This document shows positions 1 to 6,321 of a DNA stretch of 10,590 bases, piece by piece. This DNA comes from B3-G11 sp039714175 (GTDB lineage Bacteria; Actinomycetota; Acidimicrobiia; Spongiisociales; UBA5794). Both the position numbers and the translations under genes were made by a program. A model generated the notes under the pieces. It worked only from the letters and a program-made list of their open reading frames with translations. It was not told the origin of the DNA and ran no database searches. Numbering within the stretch: position 1 is the first letter of the stretch; the number at the start of each line of letters is the position of its first letter. The stretch is taken from NCBI GenBank assembly GCA_039714175.1, contig JBDLJV010000065.1, forward strand, positions 1-10,590. Reading direction: 5' to 3'.

Positions 1-93
1 AGCCATGGCAGTGTTCTGCGCAAGTATCGCTGGTACGGCAGTTGCCACGATCAGGGTTGAAGCGGCGACGGCGCGAAGAATGAGTCTTTTCAT
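1..93 (-). CDS. Exported protein of unknown function, N-terminal fragment (signal peptide)
   Basis: Only the first 31 codons lie in the window; the gene runs off the left edge. The start ATG (complement of 91-93) has a good ribosome binding site, TTGGAGG, about 9 bases upstream. The translation opens MKRLILRAVAA, continues with a hydrophobic stretch (STLIVATAVPAILA) and reaches AQN, which is a classical Sec signal peptide: positive N-terminus, hydrophobic core and an Ala-x-Ala-like cleavage region near residues 23-25. The protein is therefore probably secreted or periplasm/cell-wall located. Nothing of the mature domain is visible, so no function can be assigned. It is divergent from sufD and shares the 94-277 control region with it. 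Confidence 0.75.
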   Translation of the reverse strand, partial: MKRLILRAVAASTLIVATAVPAILAQNTAMA

Positions 94-277
94 AGGGTTT
101 TGACCTCCAAGAGGAGCGCTCCGTCCTGGCGGGGCTCGCTCGATTGTTCGTCGATTGAAACGGTAGTCCGGCAGGTTGTATACCGCTCTCATAGTTTCAC
201 ATACGGTCGTGGTGGTAACTGACGATTTGCCCCACGGTGGACGGTATCCTCCCGGTGACCCCACGAAGGATCGACCC
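94..277. promoter_or_regulatory. Divergent intergenic region between exported-protein gene and sufD
   Basis: This 184-base gap must hold promoters for both divergent genes. For sufD a TATCCT box (245-250) fits the actinobacterial TANNNT -10 pattern. It would place the transcript start near 257, leaving a leader of about 20 bases that contains GAAGGA (265-270). Other visible structure: a direct repeat of TCGATTG at 140-146 and 151-157 (11-bp period), a 10-bp palindrome GGAGCGCTCC at 113-122, and a pair of inverted pentamers CGGTA/TACCG at 161-165 and 181-185. No convincing -35 element accompanies the TATCCT box. I see no RNA gene. Confidence 0.4.
245..250 (+). promoter_or_regulatory. Candidate -10 box for the sufD operon
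   Basis: TATCCT matches TANNNT and lies 27 bases before the chosen sufD GTG start. The nearest -35-like hexamer is CTGACG at 219-224 (4 of 6 to TTGACA), but the 20-base spacer is long, so the assignment rests mainly on the -10 box and its position. Confidence 0.35.
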
Positions 278-1477
278 GTGACCGACACCCCAACCCTTGG
301 TTCCAACGACGCACCCTGGATGGCCTCGAGACGCTCAGAGGCAGCTACTCGCCTCGACGATCTCTCGATGCCATCGCAGCGTGACGAGAACTGGCGATAC
401 CTGGATCTCGATTTCGATCCTGCTCTTCCCAGCGCGCCGGCGTCACCCGGAGCGGAGGGAGCCAGCGATGTCGTGCTGGATGGCTGGCACGGAGAAGTCA
501 TCTCGATCGTCGATGGATTCGTCACGACGGTTGGCGTGCCCACAATCGCGGCGTCGGCGGACGAGATCGCCTTCGTCGAGGACGACCACCTCTTTGCGAC
601 TGCATTCGCTGCCTATGCTCCCGGTGCCGCTCTCCTCACCGGAGATCAGCTGAAGTCAGCGTTGCTGGTCGACGTACAGAACACGTCGGAAGCGACCACG
701 TTCCCCGGTGTACACATCGGTGTGCCCGCGGGTTCGGATGCCTCCGTGATCATCCGTCTCCGCTCGACGACAGATGCACCGGCGACTGTCGTGCCGACGA
801 TCACTGCCGATGTCGCTGACAACGCCAGGCTCAATCTCACGATCATCCAGGATTGGAACTACGCAACGCGATCCCTCGGGCGGTGTGTGGTCAAACTCCA
901 ACGAGACGCGCACCTCCTCTTGAGCGAGATCGGTCTTGGCGCCAAACTCGGTCGACTTCATCTCGATGTCGATTTCGTTGGCAATGGATCGAACGCGAAG
1001 GTCTACGGCGCCTACTTCGGCGAGGACGACCAGACGCTCGACTACCGCTACTTCATGAACCACATCGGCATGCATACGCGTTCGGATATGTTCCTGAAGG
1101 GCGCTGTTGAGGATGATGCGCTCTCGGTGTTCACCGGGATGATCCGTATCGAGGAGACCGGTCAGAAGACCGAGGCGTTCCAGACCAACCGGAACCTCAT
1201 CCTCTCCTCGGGTGCCTCAGCCCAGTCGGTCCCGAACCTCGAGATCCTCGCAAACGACGTGATGTGCGGTCACGGTTCCACCGTCGGCCCCCTCGATGAG
1301 GATCAGCGGTACTACCTCATGAGCCGTGGTTTGACCCCGGAACGGGCAGACCGTCTCCAGGTGCGCGGCTTCTTCGAGGAGGTCGTGGAACAGATTCCTG
1401 ATGAGGGAATCGCTGCATGGGCACGCGAGCGCATCAACGGCAAGTACGTGACTGCCCAGGAAGAGGGTCGTGTATGA
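278..1477 (+). CDS. sufD: SufD, Fe-S cluster assembly scaffold subunit
   Basis: SufD is the subunit that pairs with SufB and the SufC ATPase in the cytoplasmic SUF complex, which builds [Fe-S] clusters and supports iron entry. The 400-residue product has the family layout: an N-terminal helical segment with the typical ENWRYLDLDFD stretch, a long beta-helix core, and the C-terminal block CGHGSTVGPLDEDQRYYLMSRG, whose His (residue 332) is the conserved metal/assembly residue of the family. The length fits SufD (about 400) better than SufB (about 470). The reading frame is open from 176, but the upstream 34 codons read as non-coding leader. The GTG at 278 has GAAGGA 7 bases upstream and gives the normal N-terminus. 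The stop overlaps the next start (ATGA at 1474-1477), so translation is coupled. sufB, normally just upstream, is absent here. Confidence 0.93.
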   Translation: MTDTPTLGSNDAPWMASRRSEAATRLDDLSMPSQRDENWRYLDLDFDPALPSAPASPGAEGASDVVLDGWHGEVISIVDGFVTTVGVPTIAASADEIAFVEDDHLFATAFAAYAPGAALLTGDQLKSALLVDVQNTSEATTFPGVHIGVPAGSDASVIIRLRSTTDAPATVVPTITADVADNARLNLTIIQDWNYATRSLGRCVVKLQRDAHLLLSEIGLGAKLGRLHLDVDFVGNGSNAKVYGAYFGEDDQTLDYRYFMNHIGMHTRSDMFLKGAVEDDALSVFTGMIRIEETGQKTEAFQTNRNLILSSGASAQSVPNLEILANDVMCGHGSTVGPLDEDQRYYLMSRGLTPERADRLQVRGFFEEVVEQIPDEGIAAWARERINGKYVTAQEEGRV

Positions 1478-1818
1478 GCGAGATCTCCGTCGGAGCGCTG
1501 TTGGACCTGCCAACGGACGCTGGTTACAAGGTTGCGCACAGCTCGGGCACGATTGCCGTGTTTCGTCTCGGCGATGAGGCGCATGCCATTGCCGATCGAT
1601 GCAGCCACGCTGAAGCCTCACTGGGTGACGGCGATGTCTTCGAGAACGAGGTCGAATGCCCCAAGCATGGAGCGGCCTTCGATTTCACGACCGGTGAAGC
1701 GTTGACGCTTCCCGCCACCAAGCCCGTCACCGTGTACGCCACGGAGGTTCGGGACGGCAATGTGTTCATAGAGATTCCGGACGAGGAGAGTGCCGATGAA
1801 AGAGCAGCTCATGAATAA
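1474..1818 (+). CDS. Rieske-type [2Fe-2S] ferredoxin in the suf operon
   Basis: This is a small (114 aa) cytoplasmic Rieske protein of the kind annotated as non-heme iron oxygenase ferredoxin subunit. The cluster ligands are visible as the C-x-H...C-x2-H pattern: Cys43 and His45 in DRCSHAEASLGDG, and Cys62 and His65 in ECPKHGAAFDF. No oxygenase gene is nearby. Its place between sufD and sufC is a recurrent actinobacterial arrangement, which suggests an electron-transfer or cluster-carrier role in SUF assembly rather than ring hydroxylation; that role is inference. The start ATG overlaps the sufD stop (ATGA). The frame is open further upstream (from 1417), but a start there would lie inside sufD. 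The 3' end overlaps sufC by 23 bases. Confidence 0.9.
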   Translation: MSEISVGALLDLPTDAGYKVAHSSGTIAVFRLGDEAHAIADRCSHAEASLGDGDVFENEVECPKHGAAFDFTTGEALTLPATKPVTVYATEVRDGNVFIEIPDEESADERAAHE

Positions 1819-2542
1819 CGCACTCGAGGTCAAGAACCTGCAGGCGACCATCGGCGACCTCGAGATCCTCAAGGGACTCGACCTTGTCGTGCCCTTCGGT
1901 GAAGTCCACGCCATCATGGGTCCGAACGGATCGGGAAAGTCAACGCTCAGCCATGTGCTCATGGGCAAGGACGAGTATGAAGCCTCCGGATCGGCGATTA
2001 TCGACGGTGTCGAGATCATGGGTATGTCCGTTGACGAGCGGTCCCGCGCCGGCCTGTTCGAGGCGTTCCAGTACCCGACCGAGATCCCGGGCGTGACGCT
2101 TGACGATCTCACGGCTGAGATGGCAGCGTCGAGTCCCGATGATGGAGGATTCGGGGATCGCACACTCGCAGCATCGGAGCGTCTCGGTATGGACCGGTTC
2201 CGAGATCGTTCAGTGAACGTCGGACTCTCCGGTGGCGAGAAGAAACGCTCCGAGATGTACCTCCTGGGTGTGGCCAACCCGAAGGTGGCGATCCTCGATG
2301 AGATTGACTCCGGTCTTGACATCGACGCGGTGCGCGAAGTTGCCGACATGGTTGAGTCACTCCGGAGCCCCGATCTCGCCGTCGTGGTGATCACGCACTA
2401 CAGCCGCATCCTGCGCTACATGACTGCTGATCGCATTCATGTCATGGTCAACGGACGCATCGTGAAGTCCGGTGGCGCGGAGATCGCCGAGGAGCTTGAG
2501 GCGGACGGGTACACGGAATACCAGGCGGCATCTGTCGGTTGA
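1796..2542 (+). CDS. sufC: SufC, Fe-S assembly ATPase
   Basis: SufC is the cytoplasmic ABC-type ATPase that drives conformational change in the SufBCD scaffold; it is not a membrane transporter subunit. All motifs are intact: Walker A GPNGSGKST (residues 42-50), ABC signature LSGGEKKR (144-151), Walker B ILDEIDSGLD (166-175, catalytic Glu169) and the switch His201 in VITHYSRIL. The DEIDSGLD form is characteristic of SufC. The length of 248 residues is normal. Three in-frame starts exist: GTG 1790, ATG 1796 and ATG 1811. I chose 1796 because GAGGAG lies 7 bases upstream; 1811 (with AAAGAG upstream) is nearly as good. The gene overlaps the Rieske gene, so the two are translated from one message. 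Confidence 0.95.
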   Translation: MKEQLMNNALEVKNLQATIGDLEILKGLDLVVPFGEVHAIMGPNGSGKSTLSHVLMGKDEYEASGSAIIDGVEIMGMSVDERSRAGLFEAFQYPTEIPGVTLDDLTAEMAASSPDDGGFGDRTLAASERLGMDRFRDRSVNVGLSGGEKKRSEMYLLGVANPKVAILDEIDSGLDIDAVREVADMVESLRSPDLAVVVITHYSRILRYMTADRIHVMVNGRIVKSGGAEIAEELEADGYTEYQAASVG

Positions 2543-2548
2543 CCAGGC

Positions 2549-3223
2549 ATGGTCGACCCGGCGGACAGAGAGTTCATCTATGTCGGTGATCCGATGTGCT
2601 CGTGGTGTTGGGGATTCGCGCCTGTGGTCTCCGAGCTCGAGGCATCATTTGATCTCCCCATCCGTGTCGTCGTCGGCGGGCTGAGACCAGGGGACAGGGC
2701 GCAGCTACTCGATGAACGGCTCCGCTCGTACCTCGCCCGACACTGGACACAGATCGCTGATCGCACCGGTCAGCCGTTCGATTCCGCGGCGCTCGACCGC
2801 GAGAACTGGATCTACGACACGATGGTTCCGGACGCCGCGATCGTGACGATGCGAAACGTTGCTCCCGGCGAGACATTGCGCTTCTTCGAACGGGTGCAAC
2901 GGGCTTTCTACGCCGAGGGTGTGGATGTCACCGATCCGAGTGTGTATCGGGAGCTCGTTTCCGGCCTTCCCGTGGATGCCGATGAATTCGTAGAGACTCT
3001 CGGATCGGCGGGGACGCAGAGAGACACATACGCTGATTTCGCTGAGGCGAGAGCGCTGGGTGTGAGCGGGTTCCCCACGTTGCTCTTGCGAACGGGCGAT
3101 TCTGCAACGCCGGTTGCCCTCGGGTATTCGCCGTACGCAACAGTGGCCGAGCGGGCCCATTCGCTCCTGGAGGCGACTGATCATCGTGCCACAGGGAGCC
3201 TTGAGGGCTCTACTGCCGGCTGA
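2549..3223 (+). CDS. DsbA-family (FrnE-like) thiol-disulfide oxidoreductase
   Basis: This is a 224-residue thioredoxin-fold protein of the DsbA/FrnE group. The active site is Cys17-Ser-Trp-Cys20 in GDPMCSWCWGF, directly after the first beta strand, and the conserved cis-proline loop is GFPT (Pro176) near the C-terminus. A helical insertion domain lies between them, as in DsbA proteins. No signal peptide is visible, so it should act in the cytoplasm, as FrnE-like proteins do, in thiol redox handling or isomerisation. The natural substrate is unknown. It starts 6 bases after the sufC stop with only a weak ribosome binding site, so it probably depends on read-through from the suf operon. Its 3' end overlaps convergent galK by 14 bases. 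Confidence 0.85.
   Translation: MVDPADREFIYVGDPMCSWCWGFAPVVSELEASFDLPIRVVVGGLRPGDRAQLLDERLRSYLARHWTQIADRTGQPFDSAALDRENWIYDTMVPDAAIVTMRNVAPGETLRFFERVQRAFYAEGVDVTDPSVYRELVSGLPVDADEFVETLGSAGTQRDTYADFAEARALGVSGFPTLLLRTGDSATPVALGYSPYATVAERAHSLLEATDHRATGSLEGSTAG
3196..3210. terminator. Weak hairpin at the convergent dsbA-like/galK end
   Basis: GAGCC-TTGAG-GGCTC forms a 5-bp stem with a 5-base loop inside the overlapping 3' ends of the two convergent genes. There is no T-tract on either side, so it is at most a weak bidirectional stop or pause signal and may be chance. Confidence 0.2.
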
Positions 3224-4343
3224 TGCCTGCGCCAGCGACCGGCATGGAGACATAGGCGCTCGGAGTCAACCCGGTCGTGTCCTCGTAGCTCGCGATCACC
3301 TCATCGACGAACGCTGGAACGGTGGATTCCGCGACGAGGGCCACGGCGCAACCGCCGAATCCGGCGCCGGTCATCCGTGCTCCCAGGCAGCCTTCGAGGC
3401 CCGAGGCGATATCGACGATGAGGTCGAGTGCCTCGGAGGAAACCTCGAAGTCGTCACGCAGACTTCGGTGGCTCTCGGCCATCAAGGTTCCGAATCGAGC
3501 GGTGTCGCCACGATCCAGGGCCGCGGCAGCTTCGATGGTTCTCGCGTTCTCCGAGACGACGTGGCGCGTTCGTCGGAATGTGGTTTCGTCAACGATCGAG
3601 GAAAGCTGAGCGACGTCATCGATGGAGAGGTCCCGAAGCGCCGGGACACCAGCCGTTCCAGCGGCGAGTTCGCAGGACTTCCTTCGGTCCTCGTACTCGG
3701 ACTCGACGAGTTGGCGGCGAGTAGCCGTGTCGAGGATGACGACGGCGACGTCATCCGGGAGACGGACAGGTGTCATGTCGAGCGTTCGGCAATCGATCAG
3801 CGATGCACGCCCTTCGGCCGCCGCAGCGATGATGAGCTGATCCATGATGCCGCAGGGCATTCCCATCCACTCGTTCTCCGCACGCTGGGATGTGCGAGCC
3901 GCCGTGACAGGATCCCAGTGCTGATCCGATACCGTTGCGAACGCGAGCGTGGCGGCGATCTCGATCGCAGCTGACGACGAGAGGCCCGCTCCAATCGGGA
4001 TGTCCGATGCGATGGATCCCTCCCATCCCACAAGATCGCTCCCACCCATGGCCCAGGCAACACCCTTCACGTACTCGGCCCAATCGTCGGTGTCAGGGAC
4101 GAGGGCGTCCAGGTCGAAGTCGACTTGACCGTTGCCCACAGAGGACAGCCGCACAAGACGATCGTCCCGCTTGCGCAGTGCTACCCAGATGGCTTGATCG
4201 ATGGCCATGGGCAGCACGAAGCCGTCGTTGTAGTCCGTGTGCTCGCCGATGAGGTTTACGCGTCCGGGGGCTCTCAGCACTGTTTCGGGATCTCCGCCGT
4301 ATCTGGCGCTGAAGTCCTCGATTGCGGCGTCGCGTGCGTTCAC
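3210..4343 (-). CDS. galK: Galactokinase
   Basis: Galactokinase phosphorylates alpha-D-galactose at C1 with ATP, the first committed step of the Leloir pathway in the cytoplasm. The 377-residue GHMP kinase has the sugar-binding signature GRVNLIGEHTDYND (residues 27-40), the ATP phosphate loop PIGAGLSSSAA (116-126), the catalytic Asp167 in CGIMDQ and the third GHMP motif GAGFGG (325-330). Length and ends are normal. The start is a GTG whose last two bases begin the galT stop (GTGA at 4340-4343), so translation is coupled to galT. It is the last gene of the deoR-galT-galK operon. No galM or galE follows. The 3' end runs 14 bases into the convergent oxidoreductase gene. Confidence 0.96.
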   Translation of the reverse strand: MNARDAAIEDFSARYGGDPETVLRAPGRVNLIGEHTDYNDGFVLPMAIDQAIWVALRKRDDRLVRLSSVGNGQVDFDLDALVPDTDDWAEYVKGVAWAMGGSDLVGWEGSIASDIPIGAGLSSSAAIEIAATLAFATVSDQHWDPVTAARTSQRAENEWMGMPCGIMDQLIIAAAAEGRASLIDCRTLDMTPVRLPDDVAVVILDTATRRQLVESEYEDRRKSCELAAGTAGVPALRDLSIDDVAQLSSIVDETTFRRTRHVVSENARTIEAAAALDRGDTARFGTLMAESHRSLRDDFEVSSEALDLIVDIASGLEGCLGARMTGAGFGGCAVALVAESTVPAFVDEVIASYEDTTGLTPSAYVSMPVAGAGISRQ

Positions 4344-5365
4344 AGCGACTTCACGACTGTGTAGTGATCGGATGGCAGCTCGCGGAGGCGTCCAGCGGCC
4401 TCTTCGGGTGTGAGGTCGCGCTGAGCCTCCGCAAGGAGTTCATAACCGACCATGAACTTCCTCACGGTTGCAGAACGCAGCAGGGGAGGGAAGAAGTGTG
4501 CGTGAAGCTGCCAGTGGGATGTGTCGCCCCCCGTGAATGGTGCTCCGTGCCATCCCATCGAGTAGGGGAACGGATGGGCGAACAGGTTGTCGTAACGCGT
4601 CAGGAGCCGGTTCAGCACATCAGCCAGCGATGAGCGTGATGCTCCATCGACCTCGGTCATCCGTTGGATGGGGTCCTTCGGGATCACGATCGTCTCGAAT
4701 GGCCATGTGGCCCAGTACGGGACCAGGGCGGTCCAATGCTCTCCGTCTATCACGATCCGATCGCCGTCCGATTCCTGGGCCAGGTAGTCGAGGAGTAGCA
4801 GCGAACCGTGTTCGTCCCTGTGGCGAAGCTGGGCAGAATCCTCTCTGGCGGGAGTGGTGGGTATGGCGCTTCCGGCCCAGACCTGTCCATGAGGGTGAGG
4901 GTTCGACGCCCCCATGGCCTCACCGCTGTTCTCGAACACCTGCACCCACCGGTACCGCTCCCCGAGATCAGCGGTTTGCTCACGCCAGAGGTCGATCACG
5001 GTCTCGATCTCCGATGGTGTCATGAGTGACATGCGCAGGTCGTGGCGGGGTGAGTAGCACAGCACTCTGCATGTGCCCGACTGGCTCTCCGATCGCAGTA
5101 GTCCGTCCGCGTGTGAGATCGGTTCGATATCGGGCTGCAGAGCAGCGAAGTCGTTGGTGAATGAGAACGTGGACTCGTACGGCGGATTCACATCTCCTGT
5201 GATCCGGGTGTTGGACGGGCAGAGGTAGCAGTTCGGATCGTAGGAGACGACCTCGTCTTCGTCGGCGTCTTCGGTGAGTCCCTGCCACGGACGCTTGGTC
5301 CGGCCGGCGGAGACGAGTATCCATTCGTCGGTCAGAGCGTTGTAGCGGCGATGTGTGGGGATCAT
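4340..5365 (-). CDS. galT: Galactose-1-phosphate uridylyltransferase
   Basis: GalT exchanges galactose-1-phosphate with UDP-glucose to give UDP-galactose and glucose-1-phosphate. It is a HIT-superfamily nucleotidyltransferase of 341 residues. The active-site segment is SNPHPHGQVWA, with nucleophile His159 and the metal-linked His157. The structural zinc ligands also appear conserved: Cys46 and Cys49 in CYLCP, and His108 in YSPRHD, in the order and spacing of the E. coli type enzyme. The N-terminus (MIPTHRRYNALTDEWILVSAG) is typical of the family. The start ATG overlaps the regulator stop (ATGA at 5362-5365) and the stop overlaps the galK GTG, so all three genes are translationally linked. Confidence 0.96.
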   Translation of the reverse strand: MIPTHRRYNALTDEWILVSAGRTKRPWQGLTEDADEDEVVSYDPNCYLCPSNTRITGDVNPPYESTFSFTNDFAALQPDIEPISHADGLLRSESQSGTCRVLCYSPRHDLRMSLMTPSEIETVIDLWREQTADLGERYRWVQVFENSGEAMGASNPHPHGQVWAGSAIPTTPAREDSAQLRHRDEHGSLLLLDYLAQESDGDRIVIDGEHWTALVPYWATWPFETIVIPKDPIQRMTEVDGASRSSLADVLNRLLTRYDNLFAHPFPYSMGWHGAPFTGGDTSHWQLHAHFFPPLLRSATVRKFMVGYELLAEAQRDLTPEEAAGRLRELPSDHYTVVKSL

Positions 5366-6186
5366 CGGGCCACCGTGACAACCACACCCGCATCCCTGAT
5401 CTGGTCGAGCGTCTCGGTCGGGGCTGAGGCCGTTGTGATGATCTGGTCGATGTCATCCATGCGAGCGATGCGGGCAACGCTGACGTTGCCCAGCTTGGAG
5501 CCGTCCGCGACCACTATGACCTCTTGGGCTGCTTGGATCATCCGACTCTTGATCTGGGCCTCGGGGAGGTTCACGTTCGTGATGCCGTCGAAGGGATCCA
5601 CTCCGTTGCACCCGATGAACGCTTTGGCGACGTTGATCTGCTCGAGTACGCCGCTCCCCATCGGATTGACCAGCGAGTGCTGTCGCGGTCGAAGTTTGCC
5701 ACCGGTAAGGATCACCGTGAAACGGGGAATTGCGGGCTCGAGCGCCAACGCGGTTGTGATGCCGTTGGTGAAGACGACGATGTCGTCGAGGTCCGAGCGT
5801 TCGGCCAAGGCGCGAGCAACGGCAGCGGCGGTGGTACCGACGTCGATGATCAGCGAGTCGCCGCTGGAAACAAGTGCGGCCGCGGCAACACCGATTGCGC
5901 GCTTGTCGTCTGCCGACCTGTCGACTGACTCCTCGAATGAAGGCTCATCCTCGCTCATCGCCGATTCCGAGCGTGATGAGCGGGTGAGCACCATGGCACC
6001 GCCGTGGACGCGCTCGATGAGCGATGCTTCCGCGAGTTGATCGAGGTCGGCCCGCACCGTGACTTCGGACACGTCGAACAGCTTCGCGAGGTCGGTGACG
6101 CGAGCGAACCCGTGTTCCTCGATGTGGGAGAGGGCCCGGTGCCTTCGGACCTTGCCGGGGATCGAACTGGTGTCGGATGCAGCCAT
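5362..6186 (-). CDS. DeoR/GlpR-family transcriptional regulator of the gal locus
   Basis: This is a sugar-responsive DNA-binding repressor of 274 residues. The N-terminal DeoR winged helix-turn-helix spans roughly residues 14-62 (RRHRALSHIEEHGFARV, then LFDVSEVTVRADLDQL, then the typical RVHGGA end). It is followed by the DeoRC phosphosugar-sensing domain with DVGTTAAAVA, FTNGITTALAL, LTGGKLRP, FIGCNGVD and VADGSKLG. The frame is open to 6306, but that extension reaches into the control region, so I start at the ATG at 6186, which gives a normal-length N-terminus. The ribosome binding site is weak. As first gene of the galTK operon and divergent from a sugar importer, it most likely represses both. 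The effector, probably galactose-1-phosphate or another phosphosugar, is inferred. Confidence 0.9.
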   Translation of the reverse strand: MAASDTSSIPGKVRRHRALSHIEEHGFARVTDLAKLFDVSEVTVRADLDQLAEASLIERVHGGAMVLTRSSRSESAMSEDEPSFEESVDRSADDKRAIGVAAAALVSSGDSLIIDVGTTAAAVARALAERSDLDDIVVFTNGITTALALEPAIPRFTVILTGGKLRPRQHSLVNPMGSGVLEQINVAKAFIGCNGVDPFDGITNVNLPEAQIKSRMIQAAQEVIVVADGSKLGNVSVARIARMDDIDQIITTASAPTETLDQIRDAGVVVTVAR

Positions 6187-6190
6187 ACGT

Positions 6191-6220
6191 GTGTTGTGTT
6201 TTCTTGCGTATTCTTTCGTT
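6191..6220. promoter_or_regulatory. Three tandem 10-bp repeats, candidate DeoR-type operator
   Basis: GTGTTGTGTT (6191-6200), TTCTTGCGTA (6201-6210) and TTCTTTCGTT (6211-6220) are consecutive 10-mers. The last two agree at 8 of 10 positions and the first agrees with the middle one at 6 of 10. A one-turn period of CTTTCGTT-like units is a recognised operator style in parts of the DeoR family (for example AgaR-type sites). The block lies just downstream of the candidate regulator-operon -10 box and before its start codon, the right place for autorepression. That this regulator binds here is inference. Confidence 0.5.
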
Positions 6221-6224
6221 ACCG

Positions 6225-6253
6225 AGTCTAGACCTTGCAGATTGGCAAGTAAA
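6225..6253 (-). promoter_or_regulatory. Candidate promoter of the deoR-galT-galK operon
   Basis: Read on the minus strand, TTTACT (complement of 6248-6253) and TAGACT (complement of 6225-6230) are separated by 17 bases. Each matches 4 of 6 consensus positions, and TAGACT fits TANNNT. The start point would fall near 6217, inside the tandem repeats, with a leader of about 30 bases. Confidence 0.4.
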
Positions 6254-6263
6254 CAACGATAAT
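6235..6263 (+). promoter_or_regulatory. Candidate promoter of the sugar ABC importer operon
   Basis: TTGCAG (6235-6240) and GATAAT (6258-6263) are 17 bases apart; the -10 matches 5 of 6 and the -35 matches 3 of 6. An alternative, TTGGCA (6242-6247) with CATAAG (6264-6269), has a better -35 and a weaker -10. Either overlaps the minus-strand promoter, so one bound repressor could control both directions. The -35 region also carries an inverted repeat, CTTGC-N6-GCAAG (6234-6249), another possible operator. Confidence 0.45.
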
Positions 6264-6279
6264 CATAAGATGTAGCCGA

Positions 6280-6296
6280 TGGGCGGATCTCGCCCA
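6280..6296 (+). promoter_or_regulatory. Leader hairpin upstream of the binding-protein gene
   Basis: TGGGCG-GATCT-CGCCCA forms a 6-bp GC-rich stem with a 5-base loop in the 5' leader, ending 10 bases before the ribosome binding site. It has no T-tract. It could stabilise the message 5' end, keep the leader open, or act as a second operator; nothing distinguishes these. Confidence 0.35.
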
Positions 6297-6321
6297 GAGA
6301 ACACATGGAGGAACAACCCTC

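Noticed and set aside
176..277. N-terminal extension of SufD
   Set aside because: The frame is open from 176, but these 34 codons contain the candidate -10 box and ribosome binding site and do not look like a SufD N-terminus.
1618..2394. 258-codon open frame on the minus strand opposite sufC
   Set aside because: It has a Ser/Arg-rich low-complexity composition typical of a shadow frame and is antisense to sufC with intact motifs.
3114..3974. 286-codon open frame on the plus strand opposite galK
   Set aside because: It is antisense to galK, has no motif and starts inside the oxidoreductase gene.
6187..6306. N-terminal extension of the DeoR-type regulator
   Set aside because: The extra 40 codons would cover the tandem repeats and both promoters, and the family N-terminus begins near the ATG at 6186.
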